Source: Pseudomonas sp. Tri1
GTDB lineage: Bacteria; Pseudomonadota; Gammaproteobacteria; Pseudomonadales; Pseudomonadaceae
Direction: 5' to 3'
Length of the DNA stretch: 64,000 nucleotides
Assembly: GCF_017968885.1 (NCBI RefSeq)
Contig: NZ_CP072913.1
Location: forward strand, 1,472,001-1,536,000
Of the stretch, positions 1-7,963 are shown in pieces. The notes under the pieces are model-generated. The model ran no database searches. It had not been told where the DNA came from and saw nothing but the letters and a program-made list of their open reading frames with translations. Position 1 is the first letter of the stretch, and each line of letters opens with the position of its first letter. The position numbers and the translations under genes were made by a program.

Positions 1-263
1 GCACGGCTGACGTAAGCGGCGCCGCTGGCCAGGCTCTGGGCCAGTTGCAGCTTGAGTTCCGGGTAGCCGCTGACGCCGAATGAACGGCAGAAACGGTTGA
101 CCGTAGGCTCGCTGACCGACGCGGCCTGGGCGAGGGCAGCGATGCTGAAACGGGTAGCCTGCTGTGGGTTGAGCAGGATCACCTCGGCCACCTTGCGTTC
201 GGCCTTGTTCAGGTCTTCAAGGCGACTCTGGATCTGCTCCAGTAAATTTCGCACGCGGTCCAT
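1..263 (-). CDS. hexR: HexR transcriptional repressor (partial, N-terminal part)
   Basis: This is the N-terminal 87 residues of an RpiR/MurR-family regulator; the rest lies beyond the left edge. It begins [20 protein letters not shown] and continues into the RpiR-type helix-turn-helix, with the recognition region around [20 protein letters not shown] at about residues 51-70. HexR represses central sugar catabolism genes in pseudomonads and is released by the Entner-Doudoroff intermediate KDPG (family knowledge). It is divergent from zwf, with 187 bp between the two starts, the classical arrangement. The ATG is supported by an AGGAATC ribosome site just upstream. The sugar-binding SIS domain is not in the window, so only the DNA-binding part supports the call. 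Confidence 0.93.
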   Translation of the reverse strand, partial: MDRVRNLLEQIQSRLEDLNKAERKVAEVILLNPQQATRFSIAALAQAASVSEPTVNRFCRSFGVSGYPELKLQLAQSLASGAAYVSR

Positions 264-369
264 ACAAGATTCCTAGAAAGACGGGTCTTTGATACGACCC
301 TTTGCGGTGGCCTATCCTACTGATGGCTCTGACGGACCACCACTCGGAATCGGAATTTTCGAAAAATGT

Positions 370-385
370 TGTGGTTATTACTACA
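370..385. promoter_or_regulatory. Candidate HexR operator in the hexR-zwf intergenic region
   Basis: An imperfect palindrome TGTGGTTATTACTACA has six-base arms (TGTGGT and ACTACA) that differ at one pair. It lies between the divergent hexR and zwf starts, 65 bp before zwf. HexR is known to control zwf from an inverted repeat in this intergenic region. Assigning this exact repeat is an inference from position and symmetry. Confidence 0.55.
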
Positions 386-450
386 TTTTTCCTTGAGTGA
401 TACCTTGAAAAAAGGTATTTGTAGCTTAACTTGATAAAAGAACAAACATC

Positions 451-1920
451 ATGCCTTCGATTACGGTTGAACCGTGCACATTTGCCTTGTTCGGTGCGTT
501 GGGCGATCTGGCCTTGCGCAAGCTTTTTCCTGCCCTTTATCAACTCGATGGCGCGGACCTGCTGCATGAGGATACGCGGATCATCGCCCTGGCCCGTGAA
601 CCCGGCAGCGCGCAGCAGCACCTGGCGTTCATCGCCGCTGAACTGCGCCGCTACGTGGGTGAGAAGGACCTGAACGAAGCCGTGGTCGAGCGCTTCCTGG
701 CGCGCCTGACTTACCTGCACGTGGATTTCCTCAAGGCCGACGATTACGTCGCCCTGGCCGAACTGGCCGGTTCGGCGCAACAGGTCATTGCCTATTTTGC
801 CACTCCAGCGGCGGTCTACGGCGCGATTTGCGAGAACCTGGCGAAGGTCGGCTTGAGCGAAAACACCCGGGTCGTGCTGGAAAAACCCATCGGTTCGGAC
901 CTGGAGTCCTCGCGCAAGGTCAACGACGCCGTGGCGCAGTTTTTCCCGGAAAACCGCACCTATCGCATCGACCACTACTTGGGCAAAGAGACGGTACAGA
1001 ACCTGATCGCACTGCGGTTCGCCAACAGCCTGTTCGAAACCCAGTGGAACCAGAATTACATTTCCCACGTGGAAATCACCGTGGCCGAGAAAGTCGGCAT
1101 CGAAGGCCGCTGGGGCTATTTCGACAAGGCCGGCCAGCTGCGGGACATGATCCAGAACCACTTGCTGCAGTTGCTGTGCCTGATCGCCATGGATCCGCCG
1201 GCCGACTTGTCCGCCGACAGCATTCGGGACGAGAAGGTCAAGGTGCTCAAGGCCCTGGCGCCGATCAGCCCGGAAGGCCTGACCACCCAGGTGGTGCGGG
1301 GCCAATACATCGCCGGCCACAGTGAAGGCAAGGCGGTACCGGGCTACCTCGAAGAGCCCAACTCCAATACCCAGAGCGACACCGAAACCTTCGTCGCCCT
1401 GCGCGCCGACATTCGCAACTGGCGTTGGGCCGGGGTGCCGTTTTACCTGCGTACCGGCAAGCGCATGCCGCAGAAGCTGTCGCAGATCGTCATTCACTTC
1501 AAGGAACCGTCCCACTACATCTTCGCCCCAGAGCAGCGCCTGCAGATCAGCAACAAGCTGATCATCCGCCTGCAACCGGACGAAGGGATTTCCCTGCGGG
1601 TGATGACCAAGGAGCAAGGCCTGGACAAGGGCATGCAATTGCGCAGCGGTCCGTTGCAACTCAACTTTTCCGACACCTATCGCAGCGCACGGATCCCCGA
1701 TGCCTACGAGCGGTTGTTGCTGGAAGTCATGAACGGCAATCAGAACCTGTTTGTCCGTAAAGATGAAATTGAAGCCGCGTGGACGTGGTGTGACCAGTTG
1801 ATCGCCGGGTGGAAGAAGTCCGGCGATGCGCCCAAGCCGTATGCGGCCGGGTCCTGGGGGCCGATGAGCTCTATTGCACTGATCACGCGGGATGGGAGGT
1901 CATGGTATGGCGATATCTGA
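451..1920 (+). CDS. zwf: Glucose-6-phosphate 1-dehydrogenase
   Basis: It oxidises glucose 6-phosphate to 6-phosphogluconolactone with NAD(P)+, the entry to the Entner-Doudoroff and pentose phosphate routes in the cytoplasm. The 489-residue length is normal for the family. The N-terminal Rossmann part carries the [17 protein letters not shown] motif (about residues 11-27), and the active-site signature [13 protein letters not shown] lies near residue 173. The ATG at 451 follows an A-rich leader with only a weak ribosome site. It is the first gene of zwf-pgl-eda, and its 3' end overlaps the pgl start by 14 bp, suggesting coupled translation. Control by HexR is expected from the upstream palindrome. 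The identification is secure; pseudomonads often carry more than one zwf, and the hexR linkage marks this as the main one. Confidence 0.97.
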   Translation: MPSITVEPCTFALFGALGDLALRKLFPALYQLDGADLLHEDTRIIALAREPGSAQQHLAFIAAELRRYVGEKDLNEAVVERFLARLTYLHVDFLKADDYVALAELAGSAQQVIAYFATPAAVYGAICENLAKVGLSENTRVVLEKPIGSDLESSRKVNDAVAQFFPENRTYRIDHYLGKETVQNLIALRFANSLFETQWNQNYISHVEITVAEKVGIEGRWGYFDKAGQLRDMIQNHLLQLLCLIAMDPPADLSADSIRDEKVKVLKALAPISPEGLTTQVVRGQYIAGHSEGKAVPGYLEEPNSNTQSDTETFVALRADIRNWRWAGVPFYLRTGKRMPQKLSQIVIHFKEPSHYIFAPEQRLQISNKLIIRLQPDEGISLRVMTKEQGLDKGMQLRSGPLQLNFSDTYRSARIPDAYERLLLEVMNGNQNLFVRKDEIEAAWTWCDQLIAGWKKSGDAPKPYAAGSWGPMSSIALITRDGRSWYGDI

Positions 1921-2620
1921 ATTGAAACTGCCACAGGGCGTCAGCGCCCTGGAATTCAAAAGCCCAGTGCTGCTGGCTGAAGGCTTGGCGTTGAAAGTGG
2001 CCGAGCAACTGCGTGCTGCGCTCGATGCGCGTGGCACGGCTGTCCTGGTGGTGTCCGGCGGGCGTAGCCCAGTGGCGTTCTTCCAGAGCCTGGCAAAACA
2101 GGCGCTGGACTGGTCGAAAGTGGTGGTGAGCCTGGCCGACGAACGCTGGGTGCCGGTCGAACATGCCGACAGCAACGCCGGCCTGCTCAAGCGCTATCTA
2201 CTGCAAGGTGCAGCAGCCAAGGCTCAATTCCTCAGCCTTTACAGCGCCAGCGCCAACCTGGATGCGGCGGCCGAACAGGCTGATCGCTTGCTGGCCGAGC
2301 TGCCGCCAATCGACGTATTGGTATTGGGCATGGGCGATGACGGGCACACCGCCTCGCTGTTCCCCGACAGCCCGAACCTCGCCCAAGCCCTGGATGCCAA
2401 CGGTGCTCGCCGTTGCTGGCCGATGCTGGCGCCGACCGTGCCGCACCAGCGCTTGACCATGAGCCGCGCCTTGCTGGCTTCGGCGCAACACAAAGTGCTG
2501 TCGATTTCCGGTCAGTCGAAATTGACCACTCTGAACGCTGCGGTGGCGGGTGACGATGTCGCCGAAATGCCGATCCGCGCGTTTTTGCAACCCACGCTAG
2601 AGATTTACTGGTGCCCATGA
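1907..2620 (+). CDS. pgl: 6-phosphogluconolactonase
   Basis: It hydrolyses 6-phosphogluconolactone to 6-phosphogluconate, the second step after Zwf. The protein has 237 residues, typical of the Pgl/DevB type. Visible motifs are [12 protein letters not shown] near the N-terminus, DERWVP, and [14 protein letters not shown], which carries conserved catalytic residues. The ATG at 1907 was chosen because GGGAGGT at 1893-1899 is well placed; an in-frame ATG at 1892 lies upstream of that ribosome site. The start lies inside zwf. The next gene, eda, starts 17 bp downstream. A single HexR-controlled transcript with zwf and eda is the likely mode of expression. Confidence 0.96.
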   Translation: MAISELKLPQGVSALEFKSPVLLAEGLALKVAEQLRAALDARGTAVLVVSGGRSPVAFFQSLAKQALDWSKVVVSLADERWVPVEHADSNAGLLKRYLLQGAAAKAQFLSLYSASANLDAAAEQADRLLAELPPIDVLVLGMGDDGHTASLFPDSPNLAQALDANGARRCWPMLAPTVPHQRLTMSRALLASAQHKVLSISGQSKLTTLNAAVAGDDVAEMPIRAFLQPTLEIYWCP

Positions 2621-2637
2621 ACCAAGGATCAGCCGCT

Positions 2638-3303
2638 ATGACAAACCCATCCCCGACCGTTTCCATGGCGGACAAAGTTACCCTGATCGACAGCCTCTGC
2701 GCCAAGGCGCGGATCCTGCCGGTGATCACCATCGCCCGCGAACAGGACATCCTGCCGCTGGCCGATGCCCTGGCTGCCGGTGGCCTGACGGCGCTGGAAG
2801 TGACCTTGCGTTCCCAGTATGGCCTCAAGGCTATCCAGGTCCTGCGCGAGCAGCGTCCTGAACTGGTGACCGGTGCTGGCACCGTACTCGACCGCCACAT
2901 GCTGGCCGCCGCTGAAGCCGCGGGTTCGCAGTTCATCGTCACCCCAGGCATCACCCGTGACCTGCTCGAGGCCAGCGTTGGCAGCCCGATCCCATTGCTG
3001 CCGGGCATCAGCAACGCCTCCGGCATCATGGAAGGCTACGGCCTGGGCTATCGCCGCTTCAAATTGTTCCCGGCGGAAGTCAGTGGCGGCGTCGCGGCTA
3101 TCAAGGCCCTGGGCGGCCCATTCGGTGAAGTGAAATTCTGCCCGACCGGCGGCGTGAGCCCGGCCAACATCAAGAGCTACATGGCGTTGAAAAACGTGAT
3201 GTGCGTGGGCGGCAGCTGGATGCTTGATCCGGAGTGGATCAAGAACGGCGACTGGGGCCGCATCCAGGAATGCACCGCCGAGGCACTGGCGCTGCTGGAC
3301 TGA
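2638..3303 (+). CDS. eda: 2-keto-3-deoxy-6-phosphogluconate (KDPG) aldolase
   Basis: It cleaves KDPG to pyruvate and glyceraldehyde 3-phosphate, the last Entner-Doudoroff step. The 221-residue product is a class I aldolase with RILPVITI at the start of the barrel, TGAGTVLD, FIVTPGITRD, the Schiff-base lysine in RRFKLFPAEV, and the phosphate-binding KFCPTGGVSP. The ATG at 2638 (MTNPSPTVSMADKV) follows AAGGATC and is preferred. In-frame GTG 2611 and ATG 2617 overlap pgl and would add nine or seven unusual residues. It is the last gene of the zwf-pgl-eda unit and is followed by a terminator-like hairpin. Confidence 0.96.
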   Translation: MTNPSPTVSMADKVTLIDSLCAKARILPVITIAREQDILPLADALAAGGLTALEVTLRSQYGLKAIQVLREQRPELVTGAGTVLDRHMLAAAEAAGSQFIVTPGITRDLLEASVGSPIPLLPGISNASGIMEGYGLGYRRFKLFPAEVSGGVAAIKALGGPFGEVKFCPTGGVSPANIKSYMALKNVMCVGGSWMLDPEWIKNGDWGRIQECTAEALALLD

Positions 3304-3342
3304 TTGCTTTACCGAAACCTCGTTGGGTGTTCTACGGCTTTA

Positions 3343-3374
3343 CGGTGCGCTTGGTCGGCGCGCCGTTTTTTTTT
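3343..3374 (+). terminator. Rho-independent terminator after eda
   Basis: A GC-rich stem (CGGTGCGC pairing with GCGCGCCG, one G-T pair) is followed by a run of nine T, 40 bp after the eda stop. It would end the zwf-pgl-eda transcript before the convergent aminotransferase gene. Confidence 0.7.
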
Positions 3375-3406
3375 GCCCCGGGTTTTAGTCCGAACACTGG
3401 ACCTAA

Positions 3407-4594
3407 TTATGTTCGGCTCAAGGCGATCAGTGCTTCGGTCAACCGCTCAATATCGCTCGCCAGGGTGGTCAGCCCCGGTGTAATGCGAATGCATGGCCCG
3501 ACACTCGTATGGCGCACCACGGTGAAGATCCCATAGTCATCGAGCAATCGATCGGCCATCGCCTGCTGGTCGGTATGGGCGGTGAAGCGCATTGACGTGA
3601 TGCCGCAGTACAGGTTCGGATCGTCCGGGGTCATGACTTCGATACCCGGCACTTCACGCACAGTGCTCACCCACAGGTCCCGCAGATAGTTGAGTCGCGC
3701 GCCCTTGGCCGAAGCGCCGCCCAGGGCATAGTGTTCCTCGAACACCAGCGGCAGTGTCAGTAAGGCCGGGATGTTTGGCGTGCTGTGGGGCGTGCGCGAG
3801 CGGATATCGGTGGCGGGATAATGCCCTTCGTCCATGTCCGGGTCGATGTCGGCCAGCCGCTGCGGATCTATGTACAAGAACCCGAGGGCCAGAGGCCCGC
3901 CGATCCACTTCTGTAGGTTGAACCCCGCGAACTGGATGCCGAGTTTTTTCAGGTCGAAGTCGATCTGGCCCAGGGCATGGGCGCCGTCGAGAATGATATC
4001 GACGTCAAACTCATCAGCGGTCTCGGCAATGGCCTGGACCGGCATCACCAGCCCAGTGAGGTGGTTGACGTAGGTCAGCGCCATCAGCTTCACGCGAGGG
4101 TGGCGAATGAACGCGTTGCGGTAGCTGCCCACCAGGCTTTCAAGGCTGGCGGGGTGCGAGTGGACCAGTTCGATCACCTCTGCACCACGCTGTCGAGCCA
4201 GCCAGCGCATCGCGCTTTTGACCGACGCGTATTCCAAATCACAGATCAGCACCTGATCGCCCGGCTTGAGCTTGTTGTAGTTGCGAATCAGCGATTGCAG
4301 GGCGTCCACCGCACTGGTGGCCATCGCCACGCTGTTGGGGGGAACGCGGACCAGCTGCGCCACTTGGCGGCGAATCGCATCGTCATGTTCCCGGTCGAAA
4401 TGCTGGCGTACGTACACCGAGTTGCTGCGGTTGATGAATGCGATATTGCGCTGGTATTCCTCGACCACGGTCCGTGACATACGGCCGAAATAGCCGTTTT
4501 CCAGATTGAGCGGTCCCTCGGTGTCGACCTCATAGCGGCCGGCGTAGGTCTGCCAGAAAGCTTCATCGTGGGCGCGCAGGGTGTTTTCGGGCAT
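3407..4594 (-). CDS. Class V aminotransferase-fold PLP enzyme (isopenicillin-N-epimerase/cysteine-desulfurase-like)
   Basis: This is a 395-residue fold-type I PLP enzyme of the aminotransferase class V superfamily; its substrate cannot be told from the sequence. The cofactor-binding aspartate is in DIILDGAHALGQIDFD, and the Schiff-base lysine is in FNLQKWIGGPLALGF. The ATG at 4594 (MPENTLRAHDEAFW) is preferred. A TTG at 4612 would extend it by six residues to abut the DUF3820 stop. It lies 18 bp downstream of the DUF3820 gene on the same strand, so they are probably co-transcribed. It converges on the eda operon. Relatives include isopenicillin N epimerase, kynureninase-like and SufS-like enzymes; a beta-lactam role is not implied. 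Confidence 0.8.
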   Translation of the reverse strand: MPENTLRAHDEAFWQTYAGRYEVDTEGPLNLENGYFGRMSRTVVEEYQRNIAFINRSNSVYVRQHFDREHDDAIRRQVAQLVRVPPNSVAMATSAVDALQSLIRNYNKLKPGDQVLICDLEYASVKSAMRWLARQRGAEVIELVHSHPASLESLVGSYRNAFIRHPRVKLMALTYVNHLTGLVMPVQAIAETADEFDVDIILDGAHALGQIDFDLKKLGIQFAGFNLQKWIGGPLALGFLYIDPQRLADIDPDMDEGHYPATDIRSRTPHSTPNIPALLTLPLVFEEHYALGGASAKGARLNYLRDLWVSTVREVPGIEVMTPDDPNLYCGITSMRFTAHTDQQAMADRLLDDYGIFTVVRHTSVGPCIRITPGLTTLASDIERLTEALIALSRT

Positions 4595-4612
4595 GGACGC
4601 AGGCTCAATCAA

Positions 4613-4849
4613 TTAGTGGCGAGGCTTGGGTTTGCCGTGTTTGGCGCGCAAAGGGTCGAGCAGATCCGACAGGCCGTTATGGTCGATTTCCTGCATAAGT
4701 GCCAGCAGACCGCCCAGTTCTCCGTGGGGAAAGCCTTCGCGGGCGAACCAGTTCAGGTATTGGCCGGGGAGGTCGGCGAGGATTCGCCCCTTGTATTTAC
4801 CAAAGGGCATCTGGCGCGTGACCAGCAGTTCGAGCTTTTCCGGGTTCAT
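4613..4849 (-). CDS. DUF3820 family small protein
   Basis: This 78-residue protein begins MNPEKLELLVTRQMPFGKYK and contains the family's MPFGKYKGRILADLPGQY block and a WFAREGFPHGELG segment. These are the marks of DUF3820 proteins, some of which have been annotated as putative quorum-sensing-regulated factors. No catalytic motif is visible and the function is unknown. The C-terminus is basic (RAKHGKPKPRH). It is upstream of, and nearly touching, the class V aminotransferase gene, which suggests one transcript. The ATG at 4849 is the only good start. Confidence 0.8.
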   Translation of the reverse strand: MNPEKLELLVTRQMPFGKYKGRILADLPGQYLNWFAREGFPHGELGGLLALMQEIDHNGLSDLLDPLRAKHGKPKPRH

Positions 4850-4994
4850 GGCAATCGTCTTGATTCAAACAGCTTGGAAAATACAGGCATTCTGCATGCA
4901 GGCCAAATGACAGATCATGCAAATAACGCGGATACAGTTTTTATATGTTTTTGTAACTTATTGATTTTTAATGATTTTGTTTTTTGGTTGGGGC

Positions 4995-5010
4995 TGGCAC
5001 GGCCGATGCA
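4995..5010 (+). promoter_or_regulatory. Candidate sigma-54 (-24/-12) promoter
   Basis: TGGCACGGCCGATGCA matches the sigma-54 consensus TGGCACG-N4-TTGC with one mismatch, and GG and GC are separated by exactly 10 bases. It lies 46 bp before the ATG of the PA2169-family gene. The preceding 60 bp (about 4930-4990) are unusually AT-rich for this window, as expected for an upstream bending or IHF region. No enhancer-binding site is identified. Confidence 0.6.
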
Positions 5011-5055
5011 ATATTCCTTGCAGGTTTTTTATTCACCAAGCAAAGGAATTGAAAA

Positions 5056-5523
5056 ATGACCGACATCAATAAAGAATCCATCTCCGTCCTGAACGACCTG
5101 ATCGAGACCAGCAAAGATGGCCAGGAAGGTTTCAAGACTTGCGCTGAAGACATCAAGCACCCTGAGCTCAAGACTCTGTTCGTCCAGCGCGCCGCTGATT
5201 GCGCCGCTGCCGCAACCGAACTGCAAGCGGCCGTTCGCGCGCTGGGTGGTGATCCGGAAACTTCTACCAGCGTAGCCGGTGACCTGCACCGCCGTTGGGT
5301 GGACGTGAAAGCCATGTTCACCGGCAAGGGCGAAGAAGCGGTGCTCAACGAAGCCGAGCGCGGTGAAGACCATGCGCTGAAGGCCTACAAGGAAGCCCTG
5401 GAGAAGATCAACAAGCACAACCTGGTGGGCATTCGTGACCTGGTAGAGCGTCAGTACCATGGCGTGCAACGCAACCATGACCAGGTCAAGGCGCTGCGCA
5501 ACCAGGCGCGCAAAGCCAGTTAA
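5056..5523 (+). CDS. PA2169 family four-helix-bundle protein (DUF2383)
   Basis: This 155-residue, all-alpha, ferritin-like protein belongs to the PA2169/DUF2383 family. The opening MTDINKESISVLNDLIETSK and the later GEDHALKAYKEALE and RQYHGVQRNHDQVKALRNQA stretches fit the family's helices, which include Glu/His positions. Members are linked to stress or anaerobic conditions in pseudomonads, but their reaction is not settled. The ATG follows AAAGGAATTG. The gene stands alone between a sigma-54-like promoter and a strong terminator, so it is probably monocistronic and regulated by a sigma-54 activator. Confidence 0.85.
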   Translation: MTDINKESISVLNDLIETSKDGQEGFKTCAEDIKHPELKTLFVQRAADCAAAATELQAAVRALGGDPETSTSVAGDLHRRWVDVKAMFTGKGEEAVLNEAERGEDHALKAYKEALEKINKHNLVGIRDLVERQYHGVQRNHDQVKALRNQARKAS

Positions 5524-5540
5524 ACAACGGGTCCGGATGC

Positions 5541-5573
5541 AAAAAAACGCCAGCTTGCCTGGCGTTTTTTTGT
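5541..5573 (+). terminator. Rho-independent terminator after the PA2169-family gene
   Basis: The stem AACGCCAG-CTTG-CTGGCGTT is followed by a T tract and preceded by an A tract, 17 bp past the stop codon. The A tract means it could also act on the opposite strand. Confidence 0.9.
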
Positions 5574-5605
5574 GGGAGGCAAATCAGATTGAAGTTGAGC
5601 ACTGC

Positions 5606-5635
5606 TGTGGCGAGGGGATAAATCCCGTTGCCACA
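5606..5635. repeat. Short intergenic inverted repeat (TGTGGCGAGGGG family)
   Basis: A 30-bp element starts TGTGGCGAGGGGATAAATCC and ends CGTTGCCACA, with complementary ends. The same family recurs near 14481 and at 37814. It differs in sequence from the GTGGGAGCGAG REPs that dominate the window. The rest of 5576-5760 shows no gene. Confidence 0.7.
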
Positions 5636-5760
5636 ACAGTGTGTTGTGAAATCCATCAAAAATCACCTCTGGACTCAGTTAGGTAGCTAGCTAATAATTG
5701 CGTCCGTTCATCCGTCTTTATTGCATCTATCGTTACAGCGTCTCCATAAGAGTTTCTCGC

Positions 5761-7761
5761 GTGCCCATAACCTTCCAGGCCTTGTTCGCCCCCGACCGCC
5801 TCGCTGTGCAGTTCGCCATCAAGACCGTGCTTGGCGGCGGACTGGCGCTGTGGCTGGCGTTGCGCTGGGGGCTGGAGCAGCCGTCATGGGCGCTGATGAC
5901 GGCGTTCATCGTGGCCCAGCCGCTGTCCGGGATGGTGGTGCAGAAGGGGCTGGCGCGCCTGCTAGGTACGTTGGTGGGTACGGTCATGTCGGTGGTGTTC
6001 ATGGGCCTGTTCGCCCAGGCGCCCTGGTTGTTCCTGCTGGCGCTGGCGCTGTGGCTGGGCCTGTGCACGGCCTGTTCCACACTGTTGCGCAGCGCCTGGT
6101 CCTACTCATTTGTGCTGGCCGGCTACACGGTGGCGATCATCGCATTACCGGCTATTTCTCATCCGCTGGGGGTGTTCGATCAGGCCGTGGCGCGTTGTAC
6201 TGAGATCAGCCTGGGGATTGTCTGTGCCACGGCTGCCAGCGCCTTGCTCTGGCCGTTGCGGGTCGAGCGGCAATTGGCCGGTCAGGCCCGTGCCGCCTGG
6301 CAGAGCGGCATGCAGGCAGCCCGTGCCACCCTGGCTGGCGACGCCCAGGCCCGTAAAGGGCTGTTGGAAATCCTTGGCAAGATCGTCGCGGTGGATGCCC
6401 AGCGTGAACATGCCTGGTTCGAAGGCAGCCTTGGCCGGCAGCGGGCCCGCGCCATCAGTGGCTTGAGCCAGAAATTGCTGATGCTGCTGCGCATTTCCCG
6501 CTCGGTGCGTCGGCAGTGGAAACAGCTCGCCCCCGAAGAGGCCGAGGCCCTTCAGCCGTGGATGAACGAGGTGCAGCAAGCCCTCGACGCCGACAGCACG
6601 ACCCTGCAAGCCTTGCGCCCGCGGGTATGGGATGCATCTCACGATCCCCTGATCAGCTCGGCGCAAAGTTATTGCCTGGCCCGTTTCGCTTTATTGCTCG
6701 ATACCGCCCTGGCCGCCTGCGCTGCGCTGACGGCTGTGCAAGAGGGTACAGAGGCGGCGGACCCTCCACGTACCTTGACGCCTCACCGTGATCTGTCCCT
6801 GGCCATGGTGTTCGGTGCCCGCAGCGCCTTGGCGTTCCTGGCGGTCGCCTGTTTCTGGCTGGCGACTGCCTGGCCCGCCGCCTCGGGCGCATTGGTGCTT
6901 ACCTGCGTGGTGTGCAGCCTGTTTGCCAGTCGCGAAAACGGTGCGCAGATTGGCATGAGCTTCCTGCGCGGCATTCTCTTGGCGGTGCCGACGGCGTTTG
7001 TGATCGGTGAGATCGTGCTGCCGCAGTGGAGCAGCTTCGCGATGCTCTGCATGGCCATGGGCGTGCCATTGTTTTTCGGGGCACTGGGCATGGCCAAGCC
7101 ACAGATATTCGCCACGGCCACGTCGTTCTGCCTGCATTTTGTCGTGCTGATCTCGCCGCTCAATGCCATGAAGTACGACGTCGCGGCATTCTTCAATAAT
7201 GCCCAGGCGATGATGATCGGTGTCGGTTCGGCGGTGCTGGCGTTCAATCTGCTGATTCTGCGCGATCCGGCTTGGCACAGTCGTCGTTTGCTGGCCGCGA
7301 CCCTCGACGACCTGGTGCGGCTGACCCACCGCAATCTGCGCGGGGCCGAGAGCTGGTTTGGCGGGCGCATGGCTGACCGGTTGTTGCAACTGGCACGACA
7401 CTATCCCGAGCTGCCGGTACCGGCTCGCAGCCGTTGGGACGACGGATTGTTAGGCCTGGACGTTGGCGACGAGCTACTGCATTTACGTCTGAGCCTGGCT
7501 GTCGCCCAATTGCCCGATAGCCAGGCTCAACGCCGCTATTTCGAAGCGCTGCAGCAGGTGCTCGAGCAAGGCCCGGTCGGTAGCCAGGCTGATGCACTGG
7601 CCCCAGCGAGCACTGAATTTTTGCAGGTGTTGTCGGCGCAGCCGCCCGGTGATGCATTGAAACTGGCCCAAGGCGCGGTGTTGCAATTGCAAAACAGCTG
7701 GCACGCCTGGTGTCGCCAGCATGAACCTGAACGACAGGAGCACAGCCATGGGCTTGCGTGA
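5761..7761 (+). CDS. FUSC family membrane transporter (aromatic acid efflux, AaeB-like)
   Basis: This 666-residue protein is the inner-membrane component of an aromatic-acid/drug exporter of the FUSC (fusaric acid resistance) family. It has two hydrophobic blocks of several helices each, at about residues 18-165 and 365-500. Each is followed by a soluble region, the usual duplicated FUSC plan. The GTG at 5761 (VPITFQALFAPDRLA) is preferred; a TTG at 5698 would add 21 residues of poor quality. Its 3' end overlaps the DUF1656 gene by 14 bp, and the HlyD-type adaptor follows. This is the standard three-gene exporter order. No outer-membrane factor or regulator is adjacent. The substrate is unknown; hydroxybenzoates or fusaric acid are typical of the family. 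Confidence 0.85.
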   Translation: MPITFQALFAPDRLAVQFAIKTVLGGGLALWLALRWGLEQPSWALMTAFIVAQPLSGMVVQKGLARLLGTLVGTVMSVVFMGLFAQAPWLFLLALALWLGLCTACSTLLRSAWSYSFVLAGYTVAIIALPAISHPLGVFDQAVARCTEISLGIVCATAASALLWPLRVERQLAGQARAAWQSGMQAARATLAGDAQARKGLLEILGKIVAVDAQREHAWFEGSLGRQRARAISGLSQKLLMLLRISRSVRRQWKQLAPEEAEALQPWMNEVQQALDADSTTLQALRPRVWDASHDPLISSAQSYCLARFALLLDTALAACAALTAVQEGTEAADPPRTLTPHRDLSLAMVFGARSALAFLAVACFWLATAWPAASGALVLTCVVCSLFASRENGAQIGMSFLRGILLAVPTAFVIGEIVLPQWSSFAMLCMAMGVPLFFGALGMAKPQIFATATSFCLHFVVLISPLNAMKYDVAAFFNNAQAMMIGVGSAVLAFNLLILRDPAWHSRRLLAATLDDLVRLTHRNLRGAESWFGGRMADRLLQLARHYPELPVPARSRWDDGLLGLDVGDELLHLRLSLAVAQLPDSQAQRRYFEALQQVLEQGPVGSQADALAPASTEFLQVLSAQPPGDALKLAQGAVLQLQNSWHAWCRQHEPERQEHSHGLA

Positions 7762-7954
7762 GTGGTCGATCGGCGGGGTGTTGCTCAGCCCGTTCCTGAT
7801 TTACGTGGTGCTGGCGTTGCTGGTGACCGGTGCGCTGCGCCTGTTGCTCAGCCTTGTGCCGGCCGGGCGCTGGATCTGGCATGAAGCGTTGTTCGACTGC
7901 GCCCTGTATGTCTGTGTCCTGACTGTTATTACCGTGGTCCTCGGGCCGCTATAG
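7748..7954 (+). CDS. DUF1656 small membrane protein (AaeX-like)
   Basis: This 68-residue protein (MGLREWSIGGVLLSPFLIY) has two predicted membrane helices, at about residues 8-33 and 47-67. Such DUF1656 proteins sit between FUSC permeases and HlyD adaptors in proteobacterial efflux operons, as AaeX does in the E. coli aae operon. The precise role is unproven. AGGAG at 7736-7740 supports the ATG at 7748. The start lies inside the FUSC gene and the stop is 9 bp before the adaptor start, so translation is probably coupled across all three. Confidence 0.88.
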   Translation: MGLREWSIGGVLLSPFLIYVVLALLVTGALRLLLSLVPAGRWIWHEALFDCALYVCVLTVITVVLGPL

Positions 7955-7963
7955 GAGTTGAAC

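Noticed and set aside
217..1659. A 480-codon open frame on the minus strand across zwf
   Set aside because: It is fully antisense to zwf, which has clear motifs. GC-rich codon use opens long frames on the opposite strand; the product shows no domain.
3407..4594. Beta-lactam biosynthesis (isopenicillin N epimerase)
   Set aside because: The superfamily is broad and no other beta-lactam genes are present; only the fold-level call is supported.
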